64,000 nucleotides of DNA from contig MELF01000036.1 of the NCBI GenBank assembly GCA_001767525.1, forward strand, positions 1 through 64,000. The letters run 5' to 3'. Both the position numbers and the translations under genes were made by a program. The notes under the pieces are model-generated. The model saw nothing but the letters and a program-made list of their open reading frames with translations. It did no database searches and was not told where the DNA came from. The stretch comes from Acidobacteria bacterium RIFCSPLOWO2_12_FULL_68_19. Its GTDB lineage: Bacteria; Acidobacteriota; Vicinamibacteria; Vicinamibacterales; UBA2999. Shown piece by piece: positions 1-9,194 of the stretch. Position 1 is the stretch's first letter, and each line of letters begins with the position of its first letter.

Positions 1-690
1 GACGACGCGCAGGCGCCCGGTGCCGATGCCGGCCCGCTGCACGAACTCGGAGAGCTGCTGGTAGATGCCGAGACGCGGGTCCTTCAGGTTGATCGAGTCG
101 ATCGGATGCACCGACATCGGCACTTCGATCTCGGTGGCGGCGACGATGCGCTCGTTGTGGAAGCCGATGACGCGCGTCAGCCGCCGGCGCGGCCGGCCCT
201 CGACCACGCCGTCGAGATCCACGAAGAAGACCGATTCGCCGGGGCGATTCGGATGGGTGACGCAGGCGCGCAGGCCGCCGGCGATGAAGGCCAGATGCGA
301 GTCGGCGTTGCGCGGCTCGGAGGCGCGCTGCATCGGGTCGAGATCGTGGCGGCGTTCCAGATGGTCGTGCTCGTAGCCGGCGCCTTCCGGAAACAGCGCG
401 CGAAACGTCTCTACGTAGTCGGGGACGCGCTCGGGGCTCAGGCGGATCGCGAGGCTGCGATCGAGAAAGCCCGCCGTGGTATGCGACGACCAGTAGAGAC
501 AGCGCGGATACGCGGCGAATGCCTCGTGCGCCGCGGCGCAGTGGGAGCGCAATTCGAGAACGTCGAATCGCGCTCTCGGGACGAGCTCAAGCGTGACGTC
601 GAGCGGCCGCGAGGCCGCGAGTCGCTGATAGGACACGCGGGAATTAGGGCAGGTGCCACCATGCGGGCCTGCCGCACAACAGGGTAACAC
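1..690 (-). CDS. YjbQ/UPF0047-like protein, 3' end beyond the window
   Basis: An open minus-strand frame runs without a stop to the left edge, so the C-terminus is missing. The middle contains SSHTTAGF followed by NADSHLAFIAGGL and a stretch reading VFFVDLDGVVEGRPRRR. These resemble the HTTAG, N-(G/A)-(D/H)-(S/A)-H and terminal FDGPR blocks of the YjbQ/UPF0047 family, whose biochemical role is unclear (a weak thiamine-phosphate synthase activity has been described). YjbQ proteins are usually about 140 residues and end near the DG-R block; here at least 60 further residues follow, so this is an extended version or another domain is attached. The frame opens at a GTG at 690 with a second GTG at 636; neither has a clear ribosome site. 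It is divergent from the TamB fusion gene, with only 18 bases between the outer GTG and the neighbour's ATG. Confidence 0.55.
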   Translation of the reverse strand, partial: MLPCCAAGPHGGTCPNSRVSYQRLAASRPLDVTLELVPRARFDVLELRSHCAAAHEAFAAYPRCLYWSSHTTAGFLDRSLAIRLSPERVPDYVETFRALFPEGAGYEHDHLERRHDLDPMQRASEPRNADSHLAFIAGGLRACVTHPNRPGESVFFVDLDGVVEGRPRRRLTRVIGFHNERIVAATEIEVPMSVHPIDSINLKDPRLGIYQQLSEFVQRAGIGTGRLRVV

Positions 691-696
691 ACCGGG

Positions 697-702
697 TACG
701 AT
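697..702 (+). promoter_or_regulatory. -10-like hexamer TACGAT ahead of the TamB fusion gene
   Basis: TACGAT ends only 6 bases before the ATG at 709. If it is used, transcription would start at or next to the start codon, giving a leaderless message. No convincing -35 box is visible, so this is tentative. Confidence 0.35.
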
Positions 703-708
703 GGGTGC

Positions 709-3700
709 ATGAGCTTTCGGCGGCGACTGGCGGTGGTCGCCGCAGCCTTGGCCCTGGCCGGCGCGGCGTTCGTGCTGTTCGTGCACATCCCGCCGGTCCG
801 TCGCGCGGCGCTGCGGTACGTGCTGCCGGCCGTCGAGCGGCAGTACGGGCTGCGCCTCGAGGCATCTCGCCTCGACTACAACCTGGCCGCGCTGCGGGTG
901 GGGCTCGCCGATTTTCGTCTCTCCGCTCCCGAGAGCCCCGACGAGCCGTTCTTCTCTGCCGAGTACGTGTCGGTGACGCTCGCGCGTCGCGCGCTGGTCG
1001 GGCCGATCGCCTTCGAACACATCGGCCTCACCAACGCGCGCGTGCTCGTACGGAAGCGGCCCGATGGGACCACGAACATCCCGGCGGCGTCGAACACGCC
1101 CGGCGGCGAGCCGGCGCCGCTCTCGGTCGCCACTCTCGACGCCCCCCGGATCGCCATCGATCTTCGGGATGAGGAAGCCGCGAGGTTTCTCTGGGCGCCG
1201 GCCCTCGCGGTCCATTTGACGCCCGGCGGCGGATCCATCCGCCTGACGCGGCCTGCCGAGCTGAACACCGAAACGCAATTGACGAGCATCTCCAGCCTGG
1301 AGGGGGAGGCCGCCTTCGACGGCCGCGCGCTGCGCCTCGCGAGTCTCCGGCTGCAGTCGCCGGAGCTCTCCGCGCAGCTCGATGGGTCGGTGACGATCCT
1401 CGCCGGCGAACCGGCCGTCAACCTCACCGTGCGCGGAACGGGCGAGGCGGCACGCCTCGCGCGCTGGGTGGTGACGAATGGATTCCTGCCGCGGGGCGAG
1501 TTCGCCTTCGAGGCCGAGATCGGCGGTCCGTTCGCCGAACTCGAGATGCGGCTTCGCGTGTCGAGCCCGCGGATCGCATGGCGCAGTCTGGCGGCCGCCG
1601 ATCTTGCGGTGCGCCTGCGCGCCACCCCGGCGGCTGCCGACATCGAAGAGGCGCAGCTCGGGTTCGAAGGAGGGCGGGTGTCGGCGTCTGCGCGGGTGCC
1701 GTTCGAGCAGGAAGGCGAGGGCCGTGTGGAGGTCTCGTGGAGTGGCGTGAACGCGGCGTCGGCGGCGCTGGCGATCGCGCCGGACGCGGGACTCGTGCCG
1801 TCCGCGACCCTCTCGGGAACGCTTACGGCACGGGGCGGGGGAACCGACCCGGCGCGGTGGACCGGCACGTTGCGGGCGTTCGCGGTGGGCCGGCCGAACG
1901 CCCGCGGCCGCCTAGCGCTCGATGGTGATCTCGAGCTGCAGCTGCGCGATGACAGCTGGCAGCTCGCCGGCCGGCAGCGCGTCGGCGGCGTCGCGCCTCT
2001 GACCTTCGCGCTGCGCGGTCGAGGCACATCGAATGCTGCGCCTGCCGACACCCCGATTGACGGCACCGTCCGCCTGGCGGCCACCGACATTCCGGCGCTC
2101 GTGCGCGTGTTGGATGCCACCGGTCTTGCCGACCTCGAAGCGGATGTCGTCACGGCCGGGCAGCTCGACGCCGACCTTCGTGTCGGTGGCTCGATCGCTC
2201 GTCCGTCGCTCGAGGGTGTCGCGTCGATCCAGGGGCTGGCGGCGGCGCAGATGGAGGTGAGCGCGCTTCACGCCGCCGTTAGGGGCCAGCCGCGGCAGCT
2301 GGCGCTCAGCTTTGCCGTCGATGTGCCGGAGGCTATCGTGGCCGGGCAAGCGGTGACCGGCGTACGGGCGGCGGGCCGCGTCACCGAGGCCGGACTCGAC
2401 CTCGAGGCATTGACGGCGCGCCAGGCGTCCGGGCCGGGGACGTTGGCGGCGGACGGCGCCTACAGCTTCCGCACGCGCCGGTACGTCGTGTCGGTCGAGG
2501 GGCAGCAGTGGCAACTGGCGCCCGTGCCCGAGCGGCCGGTCGGTGCTCAGGTGGAGCTGCGGTTTGCCGGTGAAGGGAGCATCGACGCGCCGCGGGGCCT
2601 CGGCGACGTGACGCTGCGGCAGACGACGTGGCGCGATGTCGCGGTCGGCACCGTCACGGCGTCGGTGGCGCTCGAGGGACGGACAGCGGCGCTCGAAGCG
2701 GCGGCGCCCGAGTTCGCCGCCCGCGCCACCGCGCGCGTGCAGCTCGACCCGCCCTACGCGGCGGTCGTCGATGCCCGCGCGGAGGGGCTGGATCTCGCGC
2801 GGATCCTTCGAGACATCGGGAGCGCGACGCCGGGTGGGACGTCTCTGTCGGGCACCACCACCTTCGTCGCCCACGCGGAGCTGCCGCTGGAGACGTGGCG
2901 GAGCGGGTCGGCCACGCTGGAGATCGCGTCGCTGGAGGCGCGGGCGGGCGAGCTGCCCCTGCGGCTCGTCGAGCCCGCGCGTGCGCGCTACGAGGGCGAG
3001 CGCCTCTACATCGAGCGCTTCGAGGCCGCGGCCGGCGACACGCGGCTCTCCGCGTCGGGCGATCTGGCCGTGTTCGATGCTCCACCCGACTCCTCGGGAA
3101 TCGTCGTGACCGCCACCGGCGAGGTCGAGGAAGTCGCGCGCGCCGCGGCGGCGACGAAACTCATAGACGTGCCGGTCACCGGCGGCAGCGGTCCGGTGGC
3201 GCTGCTCGCACGGATCACCGGCACGGTGCAGGCGCCGGTCGTTGCGGCCGATCTCGAGGTCGGTCCGGGCAGCGTCGCGCTCGAGAACCTGCCGGCGATC
3301 TCACGCGTGCGCGTGCGGGCCCATGCGGAAGACGGCTGGGTCGAGCTGCGCGAGGGGATGGCCTCCTATCAGAACGCGGATCTGTCGGTCACCGGTCGGG
3401 CGCCGGTGTCGCTGTTTACGAATGGGGCCGAACCGTCCGGCGAGGCGGTGATCCGCGCGCGCGCCGCGAACCTCACGCCGGCCGTGCTCGCTCCGTTTCT
3501 CGAGCCGGACACCCTGGCCCAGATCGAGGGGTCGATCGACGCGACGCTCGAGGCGGCCGCGCCGTCGCTCGATCTCACCGCGCTGACGGGCGAGCTCCGG
3601 ATCGATCGGTTCGATGTGCGGATTGCCGATCTCCCCGTCACGCAGCGCGTGCCCACCCGCATCGTGGCGCGCGACGGCTTCGCGCGGGTGGAGGCGTGGG

Positions 3701-6700
3701 ACTGGGCCGGGCAGGGGGCCACGCTGAGCGTGCGCGGACAGGTGCGGCTCGAGGACCGCCAGGCCGCGATCCTGGCGGACGGTGTCGTGGATCTGCGCGT
3801 GCTGACGCCGTTTGTCCGCGACGCGGGCATCACCACCGCCGGCCGGTTGGAGCCGCGGCTGTCGATCACGGGCGCCCTCGACACCCCGCGCATCGACGGC
3901 GATCTCGTCGTGAGCGACGGCGAGATCCGGCTCGTCGATCCACGCGTGTTCGTGTCGGATCTCGCCGTGCGTACGGTGCTGACGCGGACGAGCGCCCGCA
4001 TCATGTCGCTCACGGGGGCGGTGAACGGCGGGGCGCTCACCGGCGGCGGCGCGCTCGACGTCGATGCGGCCGAGGGGGTGAGCGGGCAGTTGTCGGCCAG
4101 CGTTCGCGGTGTCGCCCTCGAGTTCCCACAGGGACTGCGCAGCGAGCTCGACGCCGACCTGACCCTCGACGTCGCCCCGTCGGCGGAGCGCCTCTCTGGG
4201 GTTGTGACCGTCGTTCGCAGCTCGTACCGGGAGCCGATGGCGGTCGTCACCGGGCTGCTGGCGGGCCTGCGCGGCGAGCGGATTGCCGCTGTGACAGGAT
4301 ACTCGCCGCTCGCCGAGCGTCTCGCCCTCGACGTGCGCGTCGTGACCGAGGAGGACGTCACCGTCGACAACAACTACGCCCGGGCGCAGCTCGGCGGCGA
4401 CCTGCGCGTGATCGGCACCGCCGCGGCGCCGGGAGTGTCGGGGCGCGCGGAGCTGCGCGAGGGTGGACAGCTCTTCGTCGGCCGCAACGTCTACACCGTC
4501 AATGTTGGAGCGATCGACTTCGCCAATCCGGTGGCGATCGAGCCGAATCTGAACGTCGAAGCGGTGACCCGCGCCGGGGGCGAGGAGATCGAGGTCACGA
4601 TCACCGGACCGGCGGAAAGTCCCGCCGTAAACCTCCGGTCGCCGTCAAACCCCGATCTCGGGCAGGCGGAGCTCGCGTCGCTGCTGCTGACCGGACGCCG
4701 GCTCGAGGACCTGGCCCCCGGTGATGCCGCGTTCGTCGGCACCCAGGTGCTCGGGAACTTCTCGGCGGAGGTGCTCGGATTTGCGAGCCGCGCCGTCGGC
4801 CTCGACACGCTCCGGCTGGGCGGTGTCGAATCGACCACGGTGCGGCGCGACCCGACGGTCGTCGCCACCGATCTGGATCCGACCACGAGGCTGACGTTCG
4901 GCAAGAGCCTCGGCACCGACCTCGACGTGACGTTCTCGCAAAGCCTCCGCGACGGCGACGCGCAGACCTGGATTGTCGACTATCTTCCGGCACGGGGACT
5001 GGATCTCAGGCTCGTGTCCGACGACGACGACCTGCGGTCGTACGGGTTCCGGCACGATGTGTCGATCGGGACGGGCGGACGGCGGCCCGCCGCGGCGGGA
5101 TCGGCGCGGCAGAGACGGGAGCTCCGCGTCGTGGCCGTCAATCTGACCGGCAACCTCGTGCTGCCCGAGGCGCGCGTCCGCGACGCCTTGCAGCTCGGGC
5201 CCGGCGACCGCTTCGACTTCGGCCGGTGGCAGACCGATCGCGACCGGCTCGAACGGCTCTACCGGATGCAGGGATACCTGACGGCCCGCGTCGTCGCCCG
5301 CCGCAGCGACGAGGGAGGCGGCGTGGCGCTGACCTACGAAATCGCGCCGGGCCCGCAGACGCGCATCGACGTGACCGGCCTGACCGTCGATGCAGCGCTT
5401 CGGTCGCAGCTCGAGACCGCCTGGGCCGAGGCGGTGTTCGACGACTTCGTGGTGGACGAGGCGGCCGGGATCGTGCGGCGCCGTCTCGCGGCCGACGGGC
5501 ATCTGCAGCCGGCGATCGATGCCAGGATCGCCGAAGCGGGGGGCGCGAAGACGCTCGTTGTCACGGTCGATCCCGGGTCGCGCAGCACGGCCACCCTCGT
5601 GCGGATCGAAGGTGTGCCGGACGATCTGGCCGGGGAGATCCTCGCGCATCTCCGGGAACGCGGGCTGCTTGAGGGTGCCGTCGCCGATCCCGTCGCCGTG
5701 GAGCGCGAGGTCGAGACGTACCTTCGCGGGCGCGGGCGCGTCGGCGCGCGCGTCAGCGCGGGCGCGCCACTGTTCGAGGCGACGACCGCCATTCTGCCGG
5801 TGGTCGTCGAGGCCGGTCCGGCGCATACGATCGCCCTTGTCCGGTTCGACGAGGCGCTCACGCTGCCGGAAGCGGGCCTGCGTGAGGCGGCCGCCCTGGA
5901 GGCGGGCGCGCCGTTCGACCCCGGCGCGGTGGAGGCGGCCCGCGACCGCCTGGTCTCGCTGTACCGCCGCGAAGGGTTTGCGTCGGTCTCCGTGGCCGCA
6001 CAGCCGGCCGTCCGGACCGAACAAGCGGCCGTCGATGTGGTGTTTCGCATCGAGGAAGGGCGCCGGCAGGTGCTGGGCGACGTCATGGTTGCCGGCAACC
6101 GCGCGATCGATGCCGACGTGATTGTGCGGGCGGTCGGACTCGCTCCCGGTGCGCCGCTCCGGGCGGAAGACGTCCTGCGGGCGCGCACGCGGGTGTTCGA
6201 TACCGGGCTGTTCCGCCGGATCGACGTGACGTCGGAGCCGCTCGAGTCGCCTGCCTCTGACGCGGGCACAATCCCGATGCGCCTCCGCGTCAGCGTGGAG
6301 GAGTGGCCGGCCGCACGGCTCCGCTACGGCTTCGTCGCGGCGGAAGAGCGGCCCGAAGACAGCCTCGAGGGGCGCAAGCTCGTACCGGGCGTGTCGGCCG
6401 ATGTGACCCGCCGCACGCTCTTCGGCCGGGCGATCGTGGTCGGCGGCGCAGCCGAGTGGCAGCGGCGCGAGCAGCGGGGGCGGGCTTTCCTGAACGCCCC
6501 CACGTTCATGGGGCTGCCGCTCGAGTCGTCTCTGATTGCGGAGCGGTCGCGGGAGCAGTTCGAGGCGGTGACGCTCGTCACGAACCGGACCAGCGTGACG
6601 TGGGAGCAGCGGACGCGGGTGGCGCGGAACCTGAGCCTCTCGTACGCCTACACGTTCGAGCGGAATCATACGTTCGATACCCGCACCTTCGACCCCGACG

Positions 6701-7314
6701 CGCTGGCGTTCGACATCACGATCAACATCGCCCGGCTGAACGCCGCCGCGGCGTGGGACACGCGGGACGATCCGTCCGACACGACGCGCGGCCTGCTCGC
6801 CTCCTCCAGCTTCGAGCTGGCGCCCGAAGCGATTGGCTCCGATATCCGGTTCCTCCGGCAACTGTGGCAGGGCTATTTCTTCCAGCCGTGGCGCGGCGTC
6901 GTGCTGGCGTCGGCCGCGCGCGCCGGGGTGGTCGTGCCGCTCGGCGGCCAGGAGCTCATCCTGTCCGAGCGCTTCTTCGCCGGCGGGTCCCGAACCGTTC
7001 GCGGCATGGCGGAGGGGGGGCTCGGCCCGCGGGATTTCTTCGGCGACCCGGCCGGCGGCCGGATGATGGTCGTGCTGAACCAGGAGGCCCGCGTGCCGAT
7101 CCACCGCTGGCTGCGTGGCGTGGCGTTCGTCGACGCGGGCAACGTGTTCCTACGGCCGGGCGACGCCAGTCTGGCCGATCTGGTTGGGTCAGCAGGCGCC
7201 GGCCTGCGGCTGGTGACGCCCTTCGCGCTGCTGCGCGCCGACTACGCCCGGGCGATGTGGGGCGCCACGCACAAGGGCGGGCGCTGGACGTTCGGGATCG
7301 GACAGACGTTTTGA
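709..7314 (+). CDS. TamB-Omp85 fusion: translocation/assembly module in one chain
   Basis: The 2201-residue protein starts with a membrane anchor (about residues 7-27, RRRLAVVAAALALAGAAFVL) and an AsmA/TamB-like N-terminus. A long, repetitive beta-rich TamB body follows, ending in the conserved DUF490 C-terminal region at about 1240-1465 (features include SNPDLGQAELASLLLTGR). Five POTRA-like repeats occupy about 1467-1868, and an Omp85 barrel about 1869-2201. The barrel carries GGSRTVRGM near 2092-2100, matching the VRG(F/Y) L6 motif, and ends in phenylalanine. TamA (POTRA plus barrel) and TamB normally are separate, often adjacent genes that together help assemble or move material to the outer membrane. 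Here one frame encodes both, with no internal stop or frameshift, so the chain would span inner membrane, periplasm and outer membrane. Function is inferred from the parts. Confidence 0.85.
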   Translation: MSFRRRLAVVAAALALAGAAFVLFVHIPPVRRAALRYVLPAVERQYGLRLEASRLDYNLAALRVGLADFRLSAPESPDEPFFSAEYVSVTLARRALVGPIAFEHIGLTNARVLVRKRPDGTTNIPAASNTPGGEPAPLSVATLDAPRIAIDLRDEEAARFLWAPALAVHLTPGGGSIRLTRPAELNTETQLTSISSLEGEAAFDGRALRLASLRLQSPELSAQLDGSVTILAGEPAVNLTVRGTGEAARLARWVVTNGFLPRGEFAFEAEIGGPFAELEMRLRVSSPRIAWRSLAAADLAVRLRATPAAADIEEAQLGFEGGRVSASARVPFEQEGEGRVEVSWSGVNAASAALAIAPDAGLVPSATLSGTLTARGGGTDPARWTGTLRAFAVGRPNARGRLALDGDLELQLRDDSWQLAGRQRVGGVAPLTFALRGRGTSNAAPADTPIDGTVRLAATDIPALVRVLDATGLADLEADVVTAGQLDADLRVGGSIARPSLEGVASIQGLAAAQMEVSALHAAVRGQPRQLALSFAVDVPEAIVAGQAVTGVRAAGRVTEAGLDLEALTARQASGPGTLAADGAYSFRTRRYVVSVEGQQWQLAPVPERPVGAQVELRFAGEGSIDAPRGLGDVTLRQTTWRDVAVGTVTASVALEGRTAALEAAAPEFAARATARVQLDPPYAAVVDARAEGLDLARILRDIGSATPGGTSLSGTTTFVAHAELPLETWRSGSATLEIASLEARAGELPLRLVEPARARYEGERLYIERFEAAAGDTRLSASGDLAVFDAPPDSSGIVVTATGEVEEVARAAAATKLIDVPVTGGSGPVALLARITGTVQAPVVAADLEVGPGSVALENLPAISRVRVRAHAEDGWVELREGMASYQNADLSVTGRAPVSLFTNGAEPSGEAVIRARAANLTPAVLAPFLEPDTLAQIEGSIDATLEAAAPSLDLTALTGELRIDRFDVRIADLPVTQRVPTRIVARDGFARVEAWDWAGQGATLSVRGQVRLEDRQAAILADGVVDLRVLTPFVRDAGITTAGRLEPRLSITGALDTPRIDGDLVVSDGEIRLVDPRVFVSDLAVRTVLTRTSARIMSLTGAVNGGALTGGGALDVDAAEGVSGQLSASVRGVALEFPQGLRSELDADLTLDVAPSAERLSGVVTVVRSSYREPMAVVTGLLAGLRGERIAAVTGYSPLAERLALDVRVVTEEDVTVDNNYARAQLGGDLRVIGTAAAPGVSGRAELREGGQLFVGRNVYTVNVGAIDFANPVAIEPNLNVEAVTRAGGEEIEVTITGPAESPAVNLRSPSNPDLGQAELASLLLTGRRLEDLAPGDAAFVGTQVLGNFSAEVLGFASRAVGLDTLRLGGVESTTVRRDPTVVATDLDPTTRLTFGKSLGTDLDVTFSQSLRDGDAQTWIVDYLPARGLDLRLVSDDDDLRSYGFRHDVSIGTGGRRPAAAGSARQRRELRVVAVNLTGNLVLPEARVRDALQLGPGDRFDFGRWQTDRDRLERLYRMQGYLTARVVARRSDEGGGVALTYEIAPGPQTRIDVTGLTVDAALRSQLETAWAEAVFDDFVVDEAAGIVRRRLAADGHLQPAIDARIAEAGGAKTLVVTVDPGSRSTATLVRIEGVPDDLAGEILAHLRERGLLEGAVADPVAVEREVETYLRGRGRVGARVSAGAPLFEATTAILPVVVEAGPAHTIALVRFDEALTLPEAGLREAAALEAGAPFDPGAVEAARDRLVSLYRREGFASVSVAAQPAVRTEQAAVDVVFRIEEGRRQVLGDVMVAGNRAIDADVIVRAVGLAPGAPLRAEDVLRARTRVFDTGLFRRIDVTSEPLESPASDAGTIPMRLRVSVEEWPAARLRYGFVAAEERPEDSLEGRKLVPGVSADVTRRTLFGRAIVVGGAAEWQRREQRGRAFLNAPTFMGLPLESSLIAERSREQFEAVTLVTNRTSVTWEQRTRVARNLSLSYAYTFERNHTFDTRTFDPDALAFDITINIARLNAAAAWDTRDDPSDTTRGLLASSSFELAPEAIGSDIRFLRQLWQGYFFQPWRGVVLASAARAGVVVPLGGQELILSERFFAGGSRTVRGMAEGGLGPRDFFGDPAGGRMMVVLNQEARVPIHRWLRGVAFVDAGNVFLRPGDASLADLVGSAGAGLRLVTPFALLRADYARAMWGATHKGGRWTFGIGQTF

Positions 7315-7372
7315 GGGAGACGGGAACGGTATTCCTTCCCTGTGTTCCTGCGACTTCAGTGGCGTCGCGGAG

Positions 7373-7963
7373 CTACCTCCCGCGCACCGTTCGCATGATC
7401 TGCAGCACCTCGGGCCGTTCCGGCGCCTCCGGCGCCAGTTTGAGGAACTGCTCGAAGTGGATCGCCATGCGGTCGGGCCGTCCGGCGCGGTAGTGCATCA
7501 ACCCGCCGTAGTAGTGCGCGTAGGCCGTGGCCGGGCTGAGCTCCGCCGCGCGATCGAACGCCTCGGCAGCCGCCCGCCACTCTTCGCGCCTGGCGTGCAC
7601 GAGCCCCATCTGGTAGTGGGCGTCGGCCAGCCGTGGCCCGAGCGCCACCGCCTGCTGCGCCGACTCCAGCGCCGCGGCCGTCTGGTCGTCGAGCAACTGC
7701 TGCCCGGAGAGGCCGATGAAATGCCACGGGTCGTCCTCGCCGCGCGTCGCCAGCTGCGCGTAGGCGGCGCGTGCCTCGCCCGCGGCGCCGAGCTTCTGGT
7801 GGCTCTGGGCGGCCGTGTAGACCACGGCCGGGGCCGCGGCATCGCCGGCGCTGTCGACGACCTGCTGGAACCGCCCCGCCTCGAACATCCGGCGGACCTC
7901 CGCGGCGTCCTGCGCCCAGGCAATCGCCGGGGTCAAAAGAAGAGCAACAGCGAGGGTTCTCAT
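7373..7963 (-). CDS. Exported TPR protein
   Basis: The 196-residue protein starts at an ATG preceded by AGGAG eight bases upstream; a longer upstream reading without such a site was not used. A signal peptide (MRTLAVALLLTPAIAWAQD) points to the periplasm. The rest is tetratricopeptide-like helical repeats, including YQMGLVHARREEWRAAAEAF and YYGGLMHYRAGRPDRMAIHF, so it probably is a protein-interaction scaffold; no partner is evident. A TACAAT -10-like box lies about 30 bases upstream of the start (7992-7997 on this strand). It converges with the TamB fusion gene, with about 58 bases between their ends. Confidence 0.75.
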   Translation of the reverse strand: MRTLAVALLLTPAIAWAQDAAEVRRMFEAGRFQQVVDSAGDAAAPAVVYTAAQSHQKLGAAGEARAAYAQLATRGEDDPWHFIGLSGQQLLDDQTAAALESAQQAVALGPRLADAHYQMGLVHARREEWRAAAEAFDRAAELSPATAYAHYYGGLMHYRAGRPDRMAIHFEQFLKLAPEAPERPEVLQIMRTVRGR

Positions 7964-8110
7964 CACAGCTCCTGTGGCCTGAGGCCTGTTTGATTGTACG
8001 GGAAGCCTGCGCTTCTCATGCCAACCGTGACGCCCTTCGAATGCGGCGGTACGTGGAGGGAAGAAGAGGGGACCCGGACCGCCCGACTGTCCCATTTCCT
8101 GCACCGGGCG

Positions 8111-9037
8111 TCAGATCGCCAGCTCATCGTCTCCGGGAAAGGCGTGCTGGGCGCGGCCGACCGGCCCTTCGTGCCGGGCGGTCGTCTTGTACAGCTCGAA
8201 GCGGCCGTCGGTCGCCTCGTCGCGGACGCGGCGGCGCAGCGCCTCCATCTCGCGCCGCGTCATCGGCGTGAAACCGGCCGCCACGGCCAGATTCTGCCTC
8301 AGGACGCGCATCGAGTCGATTCCGCTGACCGTGGTCGCCACCGGCAGGCTCATCGCGTAGCGGAGCGCCTCCCGGGGCGTGACGGCCTTCGTCTTCAGTT
8401 GGCGCGCGTCGCCGCCGAAACTCTTCATGCCGATCGGCGCGACGCCGCGCCCGACGAGCATCGGGAGCACCTGCGCCTCGAAGGAACGAAACGATGCGTC
8501 GAAGCAGTTGAGCGGCAGCTGGCACGCGTCGAACCGGACATCGTGCGCGAGCATCGCGAGGTGGATGGAGGGATGCTTGTGGCCGGTGAAGCCGACCAGG
8601 CGCACCTTCCCCTGCCGCTTCGCCTCGACGAGCGCCTCGACGACCCCGCCCCGGGCGAAATGGCGCTCGGGATCGTTGTCGTAGACGCACTCGTGAATCT
8701 GCCAGAGGTCGAGCGTGTCGGTGCGGAGCCGCCGCAGCGACTGGTCGAGCTGGCGCATCGCCTCGCGCCGGCCGCGCCCGTGCGTGCACACCTTCGTCAT
8801 CAGGAAGACGCGCTCGCGGCGGTCCGCAAGCGCCTTGCCCATGATCGTTTCCGAGCGCCCCTCGTGGTACTCCCACGCGTTGTCCATGAAGGTGACGCCC
8901 GCGTCGATGGCCGCATGGACGATCCGGATCGCCTCGCGCTCGCTCGCCATCCTGCCGAGGTGGTACCCGCCGAGACCGAGGGCCGACACCACCAGGCCGG
9001 TGGCGCCGAAGGGCCGGAGCGGGATGTCAGAGGTCAT
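8111..9037 (-). CDS. Aldo/keto reductase family oxidoreductase
   Basis: The 308-residue protein has the AKR TIM-barrel layout and the full catalytic tetrad: D52 and Y57 (in FMDNAWEYHEG), K82 (FLMTKVCTH) and H115 (LWQIHECVY). Members reduce aldehydes or ketones with NAD(P)H in the cytoplasm; the substrate cannot be read from the sequence. The NGLG-type start GATGLVVSALGLGGYHLG and the loss of the usual YSP signature place it with the broad predicted-oxidoreductase AKRs. The ATG at 9037 gives the expected N-terminus; the frame stays open for 60 residues upstream but that part has no family similarity. It is divergent from bacterioferritin, and an inverted repeat sits between them. Confidence 0.85.
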   Translation of the reverse strand: MTSDIPLRPFGATGLVVSALGLGGYHLGRMASEREAIRIVHAAIDAGVTFMDNAWEYHEGRSETIMGKALADRRERVFLMTKVCTHGRGRREAMRQLDQSLRRLRTDTLDLWQIHECVYDNDPERHFARGGVVEALVEAKRQGKVRLVGFTGHKHPSIHLAMLAHDVRFDACQLPLNCFDASFRSFEAQVLPMLVGRGVAPIGMKSFGGDARQLKTKAVTPREALRYAMSLPVATTVSGIDSMRVLRQNLAVAAGFTPMTRREMEALRRRVRDEATDGRFELYKTTARHEGPVGRAQHAFPGDDELAI

Positions 9038-9049
9038 GGCGCGCTCCGT

Positions 9050-9070
9050 CGAGACTGAGATTGAGTCTCG
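9050..9070. promoter_or_regulatory. Inverted repeat, candidate operator between AKR and bfr
   Basis: Perfect 7-base arms CGAGACT and AGTCTCG are separated by 7 bases. The site lies 12 bases upstream of the reductase start and about 30 bases upstream of the bacterioferritin -35 box, where a regulator could affect either gene. Confidence 0.35.
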
Positions 9071-9101
9071 GGTGCAAGGGGCGGACCTGCGTGCGTGCAG
9101 C

Positions 9102-9131
9102 TTGATTCGCCGTGCCGCGGCCACGTACGAT
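9102..9131 (+). promoter_or_regulatory. Putative sigma-70 promoter of bacterioferritin
   Basis: TTGATT (9102-9107) and TACGAT (9126-9131) are separated by 18 bases, close to the housekeeping consensus. The predicted start of transcription is about 55 bases before the bfr ATG, which has its own GGAGG. Confidence 0.5.
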
Positions 9132-9194
9132 ACGTTGCCATGCGGTTTCCTCACGCCTGTCGCGAAGGAGAGCCGCGGCGAAGGAGGCATCGGC

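Noticed and set aside
4645-7104. Long antisense open frame opposite the TamB fusion gene (about 819 codons)
   Set aside because: It is a product of high-GC codon bias in the real gene on the plus strand. Its composition is rich in Arg, Pro and His, and it shows no domain.
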